Source of the DNA: Bacteroidales bacterium
GTDB taxonomy: Bacteria; Bacteroidota; Bacteroidia; Bacteroidales; P3
Reading direction: 5' to 3'
DNA: 38,595 bases
Assembly: GCA_016283175.1 (NCBI GenBank)
Contig: JAEEMK010000060.1
Coordinates: forward strand, 1 to 38,595
Below are positions 27,663-36,179 of the stretch, one piece after another; position 1 is the first letter of the stretch, and each line of letters starts with the position of its first letter. The position numbers and the translations under genes are program-made. The notes beneath the pieces are model-generated. The model did no database searches. It had not been told where the DNA came from and saw only the letters and a program-made list of their open reading frames with translations.

Positions 27663-28654
27663 CCTGTCCGTTTTTGTTTGAGTGTTACGGTGAAATCGAT
27701 TAGGAATAAATGCATAGCGTGGTCAAAGCGGTGGATGCCGCTGTTGCCAGAAGAGTGGTAAGTCCAAAGGTAGGAAAAAGAAATACGGTTGTAGCCGTTT
27801 AGTAAGTCGAAGCCTATGTTTGACCAAAGACCGGCAAAGGGTTTGATATTCCACTGAAATTCGTCAAACAGGGAAGACAACACAGGTTGGGTGGCAGTGT
27901 AGTTGTCAATATAGGCATATCCAGGACGGAAAACGGCGGCAACTGGCATAACACCGATTTCAGTGTGAAATTGCTTGTCAAACTTGTCGTATGAGAAGAT
28001 GTTGAAAATATTGTCGAAATAGAAGTCAGCTCGCAGCGACACTTCAGGACCTATGAACTCGCTAATTCCTGTTGCGGCATTCTCATACTCGCTGTTGACA
28101 GTAACATCGAGGAAGTTGGCAGCGCCAAAACCCCAATAAAATGATGCATATCTTTTTTTATCGAGCATTGTTTTTTTGCCTTCATTTCCAAAATAAACGA
28201 TGCTTTCATCTTCAAAGTTTTCTTTTAAAGGCGACCAGAGACTGGCCAGGTACTTACTCATCTTAAATCTTAATGTGTTGCTTATATCGAAGGAACCAAA
28301 GTTGAGTTTTGGATCAACAGCGTCCTCAAAAATGCCTGCCGAAGTAAGAATGTCAATAGTGGTGATCCATTTACGCATACCGCTGAATTCAAGTCCGATA
28401 TTAGGTTGGATAACAGCACCTTTAAAACGAATGGGAGCTGTTCCCATATCACGGTATATGCCATATCCAATGGCATTACCTATTCGAAGTGAAGTGATTT
28501 TATATCCACTGGAATGTTCGACAGCCACAGTCTTCAACTGTGATGTGTCGCTTTGTTGAGCTGATATAGGAAAACTCCTTAAAAAAAATGTTATCAACAG
28601 CAGAAAAGCGATATAATATTTTGGTAATCTGTCTGTTTTAGGCAATATAAGCAT
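27638..28654 (-). CDS. hypothetical outer-membrane-type protein
   Basis: Not recognised as a named family. From the ATG at 28654 it has 338 residues, a Sec signal after a basic N-terminus (PKYYIAFLLLITFFLRSFPISAQQ) and then alternating aromatic and polar residues in many short strands (SLRIGNAIGYGIYRDMG, KLNFGSFDISNTLRF, RYASFYWGFGAANFLDV, FAGLWSNIGFDLLNGYNRISFSYLW). It ends HLFLIDFTVTLKQK plus a short tail, compatible with an outer-membrane barrel. A longer in-frame upstream frame with a TTG at 28705 would include leader bases next to the -7 box and is rejected. First gene of the minus-strand trio with the S41 peptidase and the PPDK-like protein. Confidence 0.7.
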   Translation of the reverse strand: MLILPKTDRLPKYYIAFLLLITFFLRSFPISAQQSDTSQLKTVAVEHSSGYKITSLRIGNAIGYGIYRDMGTAPIRFKGAVIQPNIGLEFSGMRKWITTIDILTSAGIFEDAVDPKLNFGSFDISNTLRFKMSKYLASLWSPLKENFEDESIVYFGNEGKKTMLDKKRYASFYWGFGAANFLDVTVNSEYENAATGISEFIGPEVSLRADFYFDNIFNIFSYDKFDKQFHTEIGVMPVAAVFRPGYAYIDNYTATQPVLSSLFDEFQWNIKPFAGLWSNIGFDLLNGYNRISFSYLWTYHSSGNSGIHRFDHAMHLFLIDFTVTLKQKRTGWSKYIEL

Positions 28655-28694
28655 AAATGTTAAAAAATCATATTTGTAATATAAAAATAAGTCG

Positions 28695-28702
28695 TATTTT
28701 TG
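28695..28702 (+). promoter_or_regulatory. -7 promoter element for the coiled-coil lipoprotein operon
   Basis: TATTTTTG, an exact TAnnTTTG match, with a leader of about 50 bases to the ATG at 28762. It forms the left arm of an inverted repeat whose right arm is the opposite-strand -7 element. Confidence 0.75.
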
Positions 28703-28713
28703 CAATTATTTTG

Positions 28714-28721
28714 CAAAAGTA
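28714..28721 (-). promoter_or_regulatory. -7 promoter element for the minus-strand trio
   Basis: Minus-strand reading is TACTTTTG. Transcription would start near 28706 and run left to the ATG at 28654. Its start point nearly coincides with that of the plus-strand promoter, so the two face each other. Confidence 0.7.
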
Positions 28722-28761
28722 AAAATAGTTTTTTGAATAGAAAAATAAAATAGTTAACTAT

Positions 28762-30639
28762 ATGAGAATCTTTACTTTTAAACGTTCAATCGCCATTGCT
28801 TGCAGTGCAATGTTAAGTGCTGCAATATTCCAATCCTGTGGTGGTGAGGTGACCACACTGACCAATGAACAAATTGCAGAATTACAGGGACAGCTGGATT
28901 CGACGATGCAGCTTTATGAAGAAGTGAAATCACAAAATGCCGATTTCAGCAAACAGATGGCCTCGCGCGACAGCGCTATCAACGCACAGGCTGAAGAAAT
29001 ACAAAGCCTTTTAGATCAGATGGGTGGCAAAAAGCCTGTCAGTAACGCCAACAAATCGCAGGTTGAAAAACAGCTTCGCGAAAAGGAAAACACTATCAAG
29101 CAGCTGCAGAAACAGTTGGATCAACAAACGAAACAACTGAATGCACTCAAATCGTCATCAAACAACAATGCGTCGAAAGACAACAGTGCCCAATACAAAA
29201 ACCAGATAGCACAACTGCAAAAACAAATCGCACAGCAAGAGAAACAGATTAACGAACTCAAAAAAGACAGCAAAAAGCAGAACAACAACAATACTGGTTC
29301 TGCGAACTGCGACAATGTGAAGAAAAGCTATGAGTCGCAGGTTGCTGAACTTAATGGCGAAATCAAGACCTACAAAAACCAGATTGCTGATCTTCACAAG
29401 CAAATAAAATCGCTAAAGAGCGAAGTCTCGAAGATGCAGTCTGCTGCTTCCGGCAATGAAAGCAATGCCGAAGAGTTGAAAACTCTGAAAGGTGAACTTC
29501 GCGATGCTACTGTACAGCTTAATGAGTGCCGTCGTATGAACACTCAATATCAGAAAGATGTCAAAGAGGCAAAAGACGACCTTGCAAAATGCCAGTCAGA
29601 ACTCACTTCCAGCAAGGAACAGTTGAAAATGCTTCAGAACACACAGGGAGAAAGTGGCAAAAACGAACAACTGCTACGTGCTGAACTGGCTGCTTTGACT
29701 CAGCAGGAAGCACAATGCCGTACACAAAACGAGGAACTTACGAAATCGCAGCAGGCTTTGGTTCAGGAGTGCGAAAACTCCAAGCAGAGCCTTAAGGCCA
29801 ACATCAGCGACTTGCAGCAACAAGTTCTTGCGCTCCAGTCGCGTGTAGACCAATTGAATGGTGAAAACACAGAATTGAAGAGTTATATTGGTAACAAACA
29901 GGAGAGTAATACAACTACCCAGTCGGATGCACAGACTGTTGCGGAACTGACAGCTCAAGTCGAAAACCAACGTCAACAGATTGAACGTCTGCAGAACGAA
30001 TTGGATGCTGCCAAGAAAAACAATGCCAGCGCAACGCCTTCAAAGGGTGCGGTTAACCAGAAACTTATTGAGCTGCAGTCACTCTGTGATGGATATGTGG
30101 CGGAAATAGAGCGTCTGCGTGCCGAAAACAAACAGCTTAGAAATGAAAATGCCGAACTCAAGGAGAAAGTATCCTCCAGTTCCGATCTTATTGCCGAGAA
30201 TGAGCGTCTCCAGCAAAAGGTTAAACTTGCATCGGTACTTGTTACCAGTGATCTCAAGGCTACACCTGCCAAGAGTGTCAAGATTGGTAACGTGGTGAAG
30301 CCGACTACTAAAGCTTCGCAAACTAATTACATTCGTCTGGATTGCCGCATCCTTGACAACAATGTCATCGATCCCGGTTCAATGACTATTTTTGCCCGTA
30401 TTTCCAATGCTGCCGACCGTGCTATATTCAATGGTTCTGCTGAGGATTTTTCCTTCGACCTCAATGGCACCACAATGCAGTATACTGCCAAACAGGATAT
30501 AGAATTCACTGGTTCTGGCCGTACGCTGACAATGCTTTGGAAGAAAGGCGATTCTGTTGAATTAACGCCAGGCCTTTACTGGGTGAAGCTTTATGCCAAT
30601 GGATATGAAATTGGCAAAGTCTCATTCAAACTTGATTGA
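28762..30639 (+). CDS. coiled-coil lipoprotein with a C-terminal beta domain
   Basis: Not recognised as a named family. The 625 residues start with a lipoprotein signal (SIAIACSAMLSAAIFQSC, cysteine at about residue 26). Residues about 35-510 are nearly continuous coiled coil rich in Gln, Lys, Glu and Asn, with repeats such as QLQKQLDQQTKQLN, QIAQLQKQIAQQEKQINELKK and ENKQLRNENAELKEKV, broken by short Ser/Asn-rich loops. From about 520 a compact beta domain follows (YIRLDCRILDNNVIDPGSMTIF, DFSFDLNGTTMQYTA, GLYWVKLYANGYEIGKVSF). The layout suggests a rod reaching from a membrane across the periplasm with a binding head. The next gene starts one base after the stop, tying it to the MurL-MurD protein; a structural envelope role is inference. 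Confidence 0.85.
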   Translation: MRIFTFKRSIAIACSAMLSAAIFQSCGGEVTTLTNEQIAELQGQLDSTMQLYEEVKSQNADFSKQMASRDSAINAQAEEIQSLLDQMGGKKPVSNANKSQVEKQLREKENTIKQLQKQLDQQTKQLNALKSSSNNNASKDNSAQYKNQIAQLQKQIAQQEKQINELKKDSKKQNNNNTGSANCDNVKKSYESQVAELNGEIKTYKNQIADLHKQIKSLKSEVSKMQSAASGNESNAEELKTLKGELRDATVQLNECRRMNTQYQKDVKEAKDDLAKCQSELTSSKEQLKMLQNTQGESGKNEQLLRAELAALTQQEAQCRTQNEELTKSQQALVQECENSKQSLKANISDLQQQVLALQSRVDQLNGENTELKSYIGNKQESNTTTQSDAQTVAELTAQVENQRQQIERLQNELDAAKKNNASATPSKGAVNQKLIELQSLCDGYVAEIERLRAENKQLRNENAELKEKVSSSSDLIAENERLQQKVKLASVLVTSDLKATPAKSVKIGNVVKPTTKASQTNYIRLDCRILDNNVIDPGSMTIFARISNAADRAIFNGSAEDFSFDLNGTTMQYTAKQDIEFTGSGRTLTMLWKKGDSVELTPGLYWVKLYANGYEIGKVSFKLD

Positions 30640-30640
30640 G

Positions 30641-33370
30641 ATGTCAAAACAAAAAGCATACAATACATATCGTCAGATATTCCCAAGGTTTGTCTACGAG
30701 AGTTTTAATTATGATGTGCAGCCAGATGGTCTGCACATCTCTTTTTATTTCAGATTGATAGCGAAAGAAGCCACAGTCTGTGGCGACAAACTTACATTCC
30801 ATCCAGCCGCTTTCATACCCGCGCGTTCTTTCCTTCATCCTGAAATGTTAAGCAAAACGGCACTCGATACACTTGTGTTCAATATAGGAATGATCGAGCT
30901 TGTCAGTTATTGGAAATGTTATTGCCCACCCATTGTCGAAATTCGGCCTTACCGCCTTTCCGACAGCCAGATTGCTTTTTGGAAGAAAATATATTACAAT
31001 GGCCTCGGCGAGTTTTTCTATACCAACGGCATCCATAGCGGTATAGATGATTTTATGACGTTTGAAATGTCTGATGGAACAAAAGGTTTTGCCGAATGCG
31101 ACGGGCTCTTTTGTGACAATGCTACTTGCGACGACCATATTGTTCCCATCGGTGGCGGCAAGGATTCCGTTGTGACACTTGAAATCCTTGGCGGCGGAGC
31201 CGACACAGTCGGCAAGGATGCCGTCGACAGACCTTTGCCGCTGATTATGAATCCCCGGGGCGCAACAGTTGAATGTGTCGCCAAAGCTGGCTATTCTCTC
31301 AACGATGTCATTGTGATCAAACGTACCATCGACCCTCTGCTGCTTGATTTCAACAAACAGGGTGCCCTGAATGGGCATACCCCTTTTAGCGCGATGCTGG
31401 CTTTCTACACCTTGCTTGCCTCCGCTTTGACAGGTAAAAGGCCCCGCATTGCACTGTCCAACGAAAGCAGCGCCAACGAAAGCACTGTTTCCGGCACCGA
31501 AGTCAACCATCAGTATTCCAAGAGTTTTGAATTCGAGCAGGACTTCCGTTCCTATGTGGCAGATAATATCTCGAAACAATTCAACTATTATAGTTTCTTG
31601 CGGCCTCTCACCGAACTGCAAATAGCAATGCTTTTCTCGCAGTATGGTCATTATCACGATGTTTTCAAGAGTTGCAACGTGGGCAGCAAAGAGGATATCT
31701 GGTGCGGTCATTGTGCCAAATGCCTATTTGCCTACATCATTCTCTCGCCGTTCTTGGAACCACAACGTCTAAATGCCGTTTTCGGCAAAAATATGCTTGA
31801 CGATGCAAGCCTTCAGAAAGAGTTCGACCAACTCATAGGCAAAGCCGAGACCAAGCCTTTCGAATGTGTTGGCACCGTAAGCGAAGTCAACGATGCCTTG
31901 TCGATGACCATCGCCAAATGGTATGCTTCTGCCAATCAACTTCCTGCTTTGCTGCAGAGTTACAGGCCGATGTCGCTTTCGAGCGATGTGTACAGCATCA
32001 TCGATGAACATAACCTTGCCGACGACGACAGGCAAAAGCTTGTTGGCGTTCTGCGCAAACCGGCACAAATTGAGCGTTTACTGTGCTATAGGGAACTGTT
32101 CAATTTCTTTGTCGGTCGTGAAGTGCTGATTGCCGGATACGGCCGTGAGGGCAAAAGTACACACAATTTCTTGCAGCGTCTGTTCCCTACACGTCGATTC
32201 GACATAGCAACAAACAATGACGAGATAGACACTGCGTTGAAAAACAAGCGATACGACATAATCATCAAGTCGCCTGGAATACCAACGTTCTTTTTCGAAG
32301 GTAAATGCGACCTCGCCACCATAACGTCACAGACTGACATCTTCCTGCGCTTCTGCGGAGTCAGCGTGATAGGTGTTACCGGGACAAAGGGCAAAAGCAC
32401 CACGGCAAATCTCATCTACCACGTCCTCAACAGTTCGGGGTTCGACACCGTAATGGCAGGCAATATGGGTATCCCGCTTTTCGACATTCTCGACCAGCTC
32501 AACCCGCATACAATCGTTGTCGCCGAATTTTCCTGCCACCAGCTCGAAAACATCCACAAGGGCCCTCAAACGGCAGTGCTGCTCAATCTGTTCCAGGAAC
32601 ACCTTGACCACTACCACGACTACGACGACTATCAAAACGCCAAGATGCAGATTGCCCTCAAGCAGACTATGTGCGACCGCTTTATATATTGCTCCGACAA
32701 CAGCGATTTGCAGGCAAAAGTTATTGAGTATAAGGACAGCATCAAATCCGACATCATCGCCTATAGTCTGGTCGATGCTAAAAAAGCTTCTTTCATAGCC
32801 AATGCCAAATGCGAGCTGAAGGGCGACCACAACCTGTCTGACATCTATGCCGCCTGGCTGGCAGTCAACTGTTATTCTGTCGGTGAAAAAGAACTGTTTG
32901 TCAAAGCGCTTGAATCATTCCGTCCTCTGGAACACCGACTGGAAAAAGTCGCCACAAAAGATGGAGTCACATACTACAACGACTCAATATCAACCATCCC
33001 GCAGACAACGATAGCTGCCATCGAGGCGCTTAAGGACGTCGACACACTCATCCTCGGAGGCTTCAACAGAGGTATAGACTACAAGCCTTTGACCGACTAT
33101 CTTATGAATGAACCGCTGGGCAGGAAGGTGGAAAACATTGTCCTTTTCGGTTCGGCAGGCGAGGCAATTGCAAAAGAATTAAGCGGCAGGAATATGATGT
33201 GCCATTTCGGAGCCGACTATTCAATGGCCGAAGCTGTTGCTTTTGCCGCTGCCAATACGGCAAAGGGAAGCATTTGCCTGCTGTCGCCTGCGGCATCGAG
33301 CTACGACCGTTACAAAAACTTCGAATATCGTGGCAGGGACTTCAAGGATGAAGTCGCAAAACTTAAGTGA
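30641..33370 (+). CDS. MurL-MurD fusion: UDP-MurNAc-L-Ala-L-Glu epimerase joined to a MurD-type ligase
   Basis: Two peptidoglycan precursor enzymes in one 909-residue chain. Residues 1 to about 450 match MurL, the ATP-dependent epimerase that turns the L-Glu of UDP-MurNAc-L-Ala-L-Glu into D-Glu: PIGGGKDS (Gly171-Ser176), SNESSANES, VNHQYSKSFEFE and a CGHCAKC triad (Cys355, Cys358, Cys361). Residues about 492-909 are a Mur ligase: GYGREGKSTHNF, the P-loop GVTGTKGKST (Lys585), AEFSCHQLENI, FQEHLDHY, then YYNDSISTIPQT and LLSPAASSYDRYKNF. E. coli MurD has NDSKATN at the DSIST position; its lysine binds D-Glu, so its absence suits an L-Glu-using, MurD2-like ligase. The ATG at 30641 follows the previous stop by one base; an upstream in-frame ATG at 30593 lies inside that gene. 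No murI is needed for this route. Confidence 0.9.
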   Translation: MSKQKAYNTYRQIFPRFVYESFNYDVQPDGLHISFYFRLIAKEATVCGDKLTFHPAAFIPARSFLHPEMLSKTALDTLVFNIGMIELVSYWKCYCPPIVEIRPYRLSDSQIAFWKKIYYNGLGEFFYTNGIHSGIDDFMTFEMSDGTKGFAECDGLFCDNATCDDHIVPIGGGKDSVVTLEILGGGADTVGKDAVDRPLPLIMNPRGATVECVAKAGYSLNDVIVIKRTIDPLLLDFNKQGALNGHTPFSAMLAFYTLLASALTGKRPRIALSNESSANESTVSGTEVNHQYSKSFEFEQDFRSYVADNISKQFNYYSFLRPLTELQIAMLFSQYGHYHDVFKSCNVGSKEDIWCGHCAKCLFAYIILSPFLEPQRLNAVFGKNMLDDASLQKEFDQLIGKAETKPFECVGTVSEVNDALSMTIAKWYASANQLPALLQSYRPMSLSSDVYSIIDEHNLADDDRQKLVGVLRKPAQIERLLCYRELFNFFVGREVLIAGYGREGKSTHNFLQRLFPTRRFDIATNNDEIDTALKNKRYDIIIKSPGIPTFFFEGKCDLATITSQTDIFLRFCGVSVIGVTGTKGKSTTANLIYHVLNSSGFDTVMAGNMGIPLFDILDQLNPHTIVVAEFSCHQLENIHKGPQTAVLLNLFQEHLDHYHDYDDYQNAKMQIALKQTMCDRFIYCSDNSDLQAKVIEYKDSIKSDIIAYSLVDAKKASFIANAKCELKGDHNLSDIYAAWLAVNCYSVGEKELFVKALESFRPLEHRLEKVATKDGVTYYNDSISTIPQTTIAAIEALKDVDTLILGGFNRGIDYKPLTDYLMNEPLGRKVENIVLFGSAGEAIAKELSGRNMMCHFGADYSMAEAVAFAAANTAKGSICLLSPAASSYDRYKNFEYRGRDFKDEVAKLK

Positions 33371-33378
33371 GACAGAAG

Positions 33379-34467
33379 ATGAAAGAGATAAATGAAATAA
33401 CCGATATTCGCCACCGTCTGCACAACAACCCTGGCGTTTCAGGCAATGAAAAATATGCACACGACACCATAATTGACTTTCTCTCCAAACTGCATCCCAC
33501 CGAGCTAAACAGCAACGTCGGCGGTTATGGCGTTGTGGCCTATTGGAAATCGGATACTGAAAATGCGAAGACCATCGCTTTCCGTGCCGACACCGATGCG
33601 CTGCCCATCGGGCACCGATGCGGACACGACGGCCATACATCAATAATGCTGCGCTTTGCCGAAACAGTGGCAGAAACGAAACTACGCTATAACATAGTGC
33701 TTGTCTTCCAGCCTGAAGAGGAGACGGGCAAAGGCGCCAGAAAGATTGTCGACAGCGGGCTGCTGGCAAAATACAATGTCTCTGCCGTCTTTGGACTGCA
33801 CAATCTGCCGGGATATCCGAAGGGTACCGTTGTCCTCAACCGGGGCACTTTTGCGGCAGCCTCCACAGGAGTCATCTACAGCCTTGCGGGGCGTGAAACA
33901 CACGCTTCTACGCCCGAGAAGGGGCTCAATCCGGGTCGTGCGGCGGCAGCCATCATCAACCGTATGGACACCTTGAACTGCAACACCGCAGATTTGCAGC
34001 AGTTCAGGCAGTCCACACTCATCTGCTGCAGGGTGGGAGAGGAGGCTTTCGGCACTTCAGCTGGACACGGCAAAGTTATGTTCACTCTCCGAGCCTACAC
34101 CAACGACGCTATGTCCGACCTCCTGCGCGATGCCGACACCATTGCGACTGAAGAATCACTACGTTGGCATTTGCAGCTTGAAAAAGACCTGGTTGAGCCT
34201 TTTCGTGCAACGGAAAACACCCCCGAACTTGTCGACAAGCTCAACGACATTTTCACACACCGTCGTAAAGTCACCGTAGCCAACCGGCCGTTCCGTTGGA
34301 GTGAGGATTTTGCCGAATATCTATCCCTCATTCCAGGAGCCTTCTTCGGACTCGGCAGTGGTGAGAACCAACCCGAACTGCACCATCCCGACTTCGATTT
34401 TCCGGACGAGATAATAGAAGATGGTGCAAAATGCTTCGAATTAATAATGAACAACATAGATTTATGA
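33379..34467 (+). CDS. M20D family amidohydrolase/aminoacylase
   Basis: Cytoplasmic metal-dependent hydrolase that splits amide bonds of N-acylated amino acids or small peptides; no signal peptide. The 362 residues show the M20D pattern: IRHRLHNNPGVSGNE, FRADTDALPIGH, the metal motif CGHDGHT (Cys81, His83, Asp84, His86), FQPEEETGKGARKIV with the catalytic Glu, VFGLHNLPG, HASTPEKGLNPG and the late ligand ELHHPDFDFPDEII. An in-frame GTG at 33367 overlaps the preceding stop; the ATG at 33379 is preferred. It lies nine bases after the MurL-MurD gene and overlaps the C69 gene by four, so it belongs to the same operon and may act on wall-derived or dietary peptides. Confidence 0.92.
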   Translation: MKEINEITDIRHRLHNNPGVSGNEKYAHDTIIDFLSKLHPTELNSNVGGYGVVAYWKSDTENAKTIAFRADTDALPIGHRCGHDGHTSIMLRFAETVAETKLRYNIVLVFQPEEETGKGARKIVDSGLLAKYNVSAVFGLHNLPGYPKGTVVLNRGTFAAASTGVIYSLAGRETHASTPEKGLNPGRAAAAIINRMDTLNCNTADLQQFRQSTLICCRVGEEAFGTSAGHGKVMFTLRAYTNDAMSDLLRDADTIATEESLRWHLQLEKDLVEPFRATENTPELVDKLNDIFTHRRKVTVANRPFRWSEDFAEYLSLIPGAFFGLGSGENQPELHHPDFDFPDEIIEDGAKCFELIMNNIDL

Positions 34468-36083
34468 AAAAAAACATTCTTTTACTATCCTTCCTCCTTG
34501 CCGTCGGCATTGCCTACAGCCAGGATTACAATTCACAAATCGTCGACGGTCAGTCCTGCACGTCAATAATGGTGGGCAAAAAAGTCTCCACCGACGGTTC
34601 CGTCATCACCTCGCACACCTGCGACGGACGCTACCGCACCTGGATGACCGTCGAGCCTGCCGCCGACTATAAAGTCGGTGCGCTCCACACCGTCCGCAAA
34701 GGCACTATGCACACCGCCTACCGCGATGACACCACCGGCGTAAGCATTGCCGGCACCATTCCGCAGGCGCTGCACACCTATGCCTATCTCAACACCGCCT
34801 ATCCCTGTCTCAACGAAAAACAGCTTGCCATCGGCGAAACAACTTTCGGAGGTCCCGACACGCTTGTCAACAAGAACGGAATGTTCCTTATCGAAGAACT
34901 TGAGCGTGTGGCTCTTATGCGCTGCGACAATGCCCGCGACGCCATACGTCTCATAGGCCGTCTTGTCAAAGAGTACGGCTATGGCGACGGTGGCGAATGC
35001 ATCACCATTGCCGATCGCAACGAAGTGTGGCAAATGGAGATACTTGGTGAAGGTCCCGACCGCATTGGTGGCGTGTGGGCTGCACAGCGCATCCCGGACG
35101 ACCACGTAGGCGTCAGCGCCAACATACCGCGCATAGGACGCCTGCAGCGTGACAACCCCGACTACTTTATGTGTTCCGACAACATCGAACAGGTGGCCCG
35201 CAAATTCAACCTATGGGACGGCAAGGACGACTTTGTCTTCTGGAAAGCATTCAATGCCTCCTACGCCAACGGTAAAAACTTCCGCGAACGTGAATTCTTC
35301 ATTCTCAACGCACTTGCACCTTCGCTGGGGCTGTCGATGGATATGGCCGAACTGCCTTTCTCGGTCAAACCCGATCAGAAAGTTGACGTCACCGATGTGA
35401 TGCAGTTGCTCCGTTCCACCTACGAAGGCACCGATATGGATATGTGCCGCAACATCAAGATGGTGGCTAAACGTCGGCAGAAAGATGGCAGCATAACGAT
35501 GGACACCATCATTAGCCCTGTTGCCAACCCCTGGATGGGTGGCAATATGCAGAACACACTCAATATGCTGCGTCCGGGAACAGTCGATTTCAAACGCACA
35601 GTCAGTGTTGCCTGGTGCTCCTATTCCTTTGTGGCCCAGCTGCGCGACTGGTTGCCCGACGAAGTCGGCGGTGTCTGCTGGGTGGCTGTCGACAATCCGG
35701 GCCAGAGTCCCCGTGTGCCCGTCTTCTGCGGCACAAGCCGTATGCCGCAGGCCTACAGCCTCTGCGGTCACAAAAAATATGACGACAACGCCGTCCTGTG
35801 GCAGTACCGCAAAGCCAACAAACTCGCTACAGTTGCCTGGCAGCGCACAAAAGACGAAATGATGAAGCAGGTGTTGGAACAGGAGCAAAAAGCCATCAAG
35901 GGCCTTGCCGAGTTGGAAAACAGTGTTAAAGCCCTCAAGGTTCGCGAAAGCGAAGATTTCGACCCCAAAGCACAAATCGCCAGCCTGCTCAACGACTACA
36001 CCTACCGCGTCTACGACAACACCACCTATGCCTGGAAGCAGCTCGAAGCCCGCTTCTGGCAGATGTTCGGAAGTGGATTTTGA
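34464..36083 (+). CDS. C69 family dipeptidase, secreted
   Basis: N-terminal-nucleophile dipeptidase (539 residues), probably acting outside the cytoplasm. It opens with a Sec signal (MKKNILLLSFLLAVGIAYSQ) and a short pro-stretch, then QSCTSIMVGKKVSTDGSVITSHTCDG: the expected nucleophile is Cys32, exposed after cleavage, in the usual C-T-x-x-x-V-G-K context. Other C69 landmarks are AIGETTFGG, GGECITIADRNEVWQMEILG, GVSANIPRIG and RLGWW-like segments replaced by WCSYSFVAQLRDWLPDEVGGVCWVAVDNP. The start overlaps the M20 gene (ATGA). An in-frame ATG at 34431 lies in the preceding gene and would push the signal away from the N-terminus. Confidence 0.93.
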   Translation: MKKNILLLSFLLAVGIAYSQDYNSQIVDGQSCTSIMVGKKVSTDGSVITSHTCDGRYRTWMTVEPAADYKVGALHTVRKGTMHTAYRDDTTGVSIAGTIPQALHTYAYLNTAYPCLNEKQLAIGETTFGGPDTLVNKNGMFLIEELERVALMRCDNARDAIRLIGRLVKEYGYGDGGECITIADRNEVWQMEILGEGPDRIGGVWAAQRIPDDHVGVSANIPRIGRLQRDNPDYFMCSDNIEQVARKFNLWDGKDDFVFWKAFNASYANGKNFREREFFILNALAPSLGLSMDMAELPFSVKPDQKVDVTDVMQLLRSTYEGTDMDMCRNIKMVAKRRQKDGSITMDTIISPVANPWMGGNMQNTLNMLRPGTVDFKRTVSVAWCSYSFVAQLRDWLPDEVGGVCWVAVDNPGQSPRVPVFCGTSRMPQAYSLCGHKKYDDNAVLWQYRKANKLATVAWQRTKDEMMKQVLEQEQKAIKGLAELENSVKALKVRESEDFDPKAQIASLLNDYTYRVYDNTTYAWKQLEARFWQMFGSGF

Positions 36084-36104
36084 TAAAACTTATAACAGAA
36101 AAAG

Positions 36105-36175
36105 GAAAACGGAGAACCAATTGTCGCCACAAAAGGTTCTCCGTTTTTCGTTCCGGTTTTCGTTTTCGTTTTCGT
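36105..36175. terminator. bidirectional terminator between convergent genes, with GTTTTC hexamers
   Basis: AAAACGGAGAACC (36106-36118) pairs with GGTTCTCCGTTTT (36135-36147) around a 16-base loop, and A-rich and T-rich sides serve both directions. Behind it lies GGTTTTCGTTTTCGTTTTCG, three tandem GTTTTC hexamers. The flanking genes (C69 and the LEA14-like lipoprotein) converge here. Confidence 0.8.
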
Positions 36176-36179
36176 CTTA

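Noticed and set aside
30593-30640. Upstream ATG of the MurL-MurD gene
   Set aside because: It lies inside the coding end of the previous gene; the ATG one base after that stop gives the natural MSKQKAYNTYR start.
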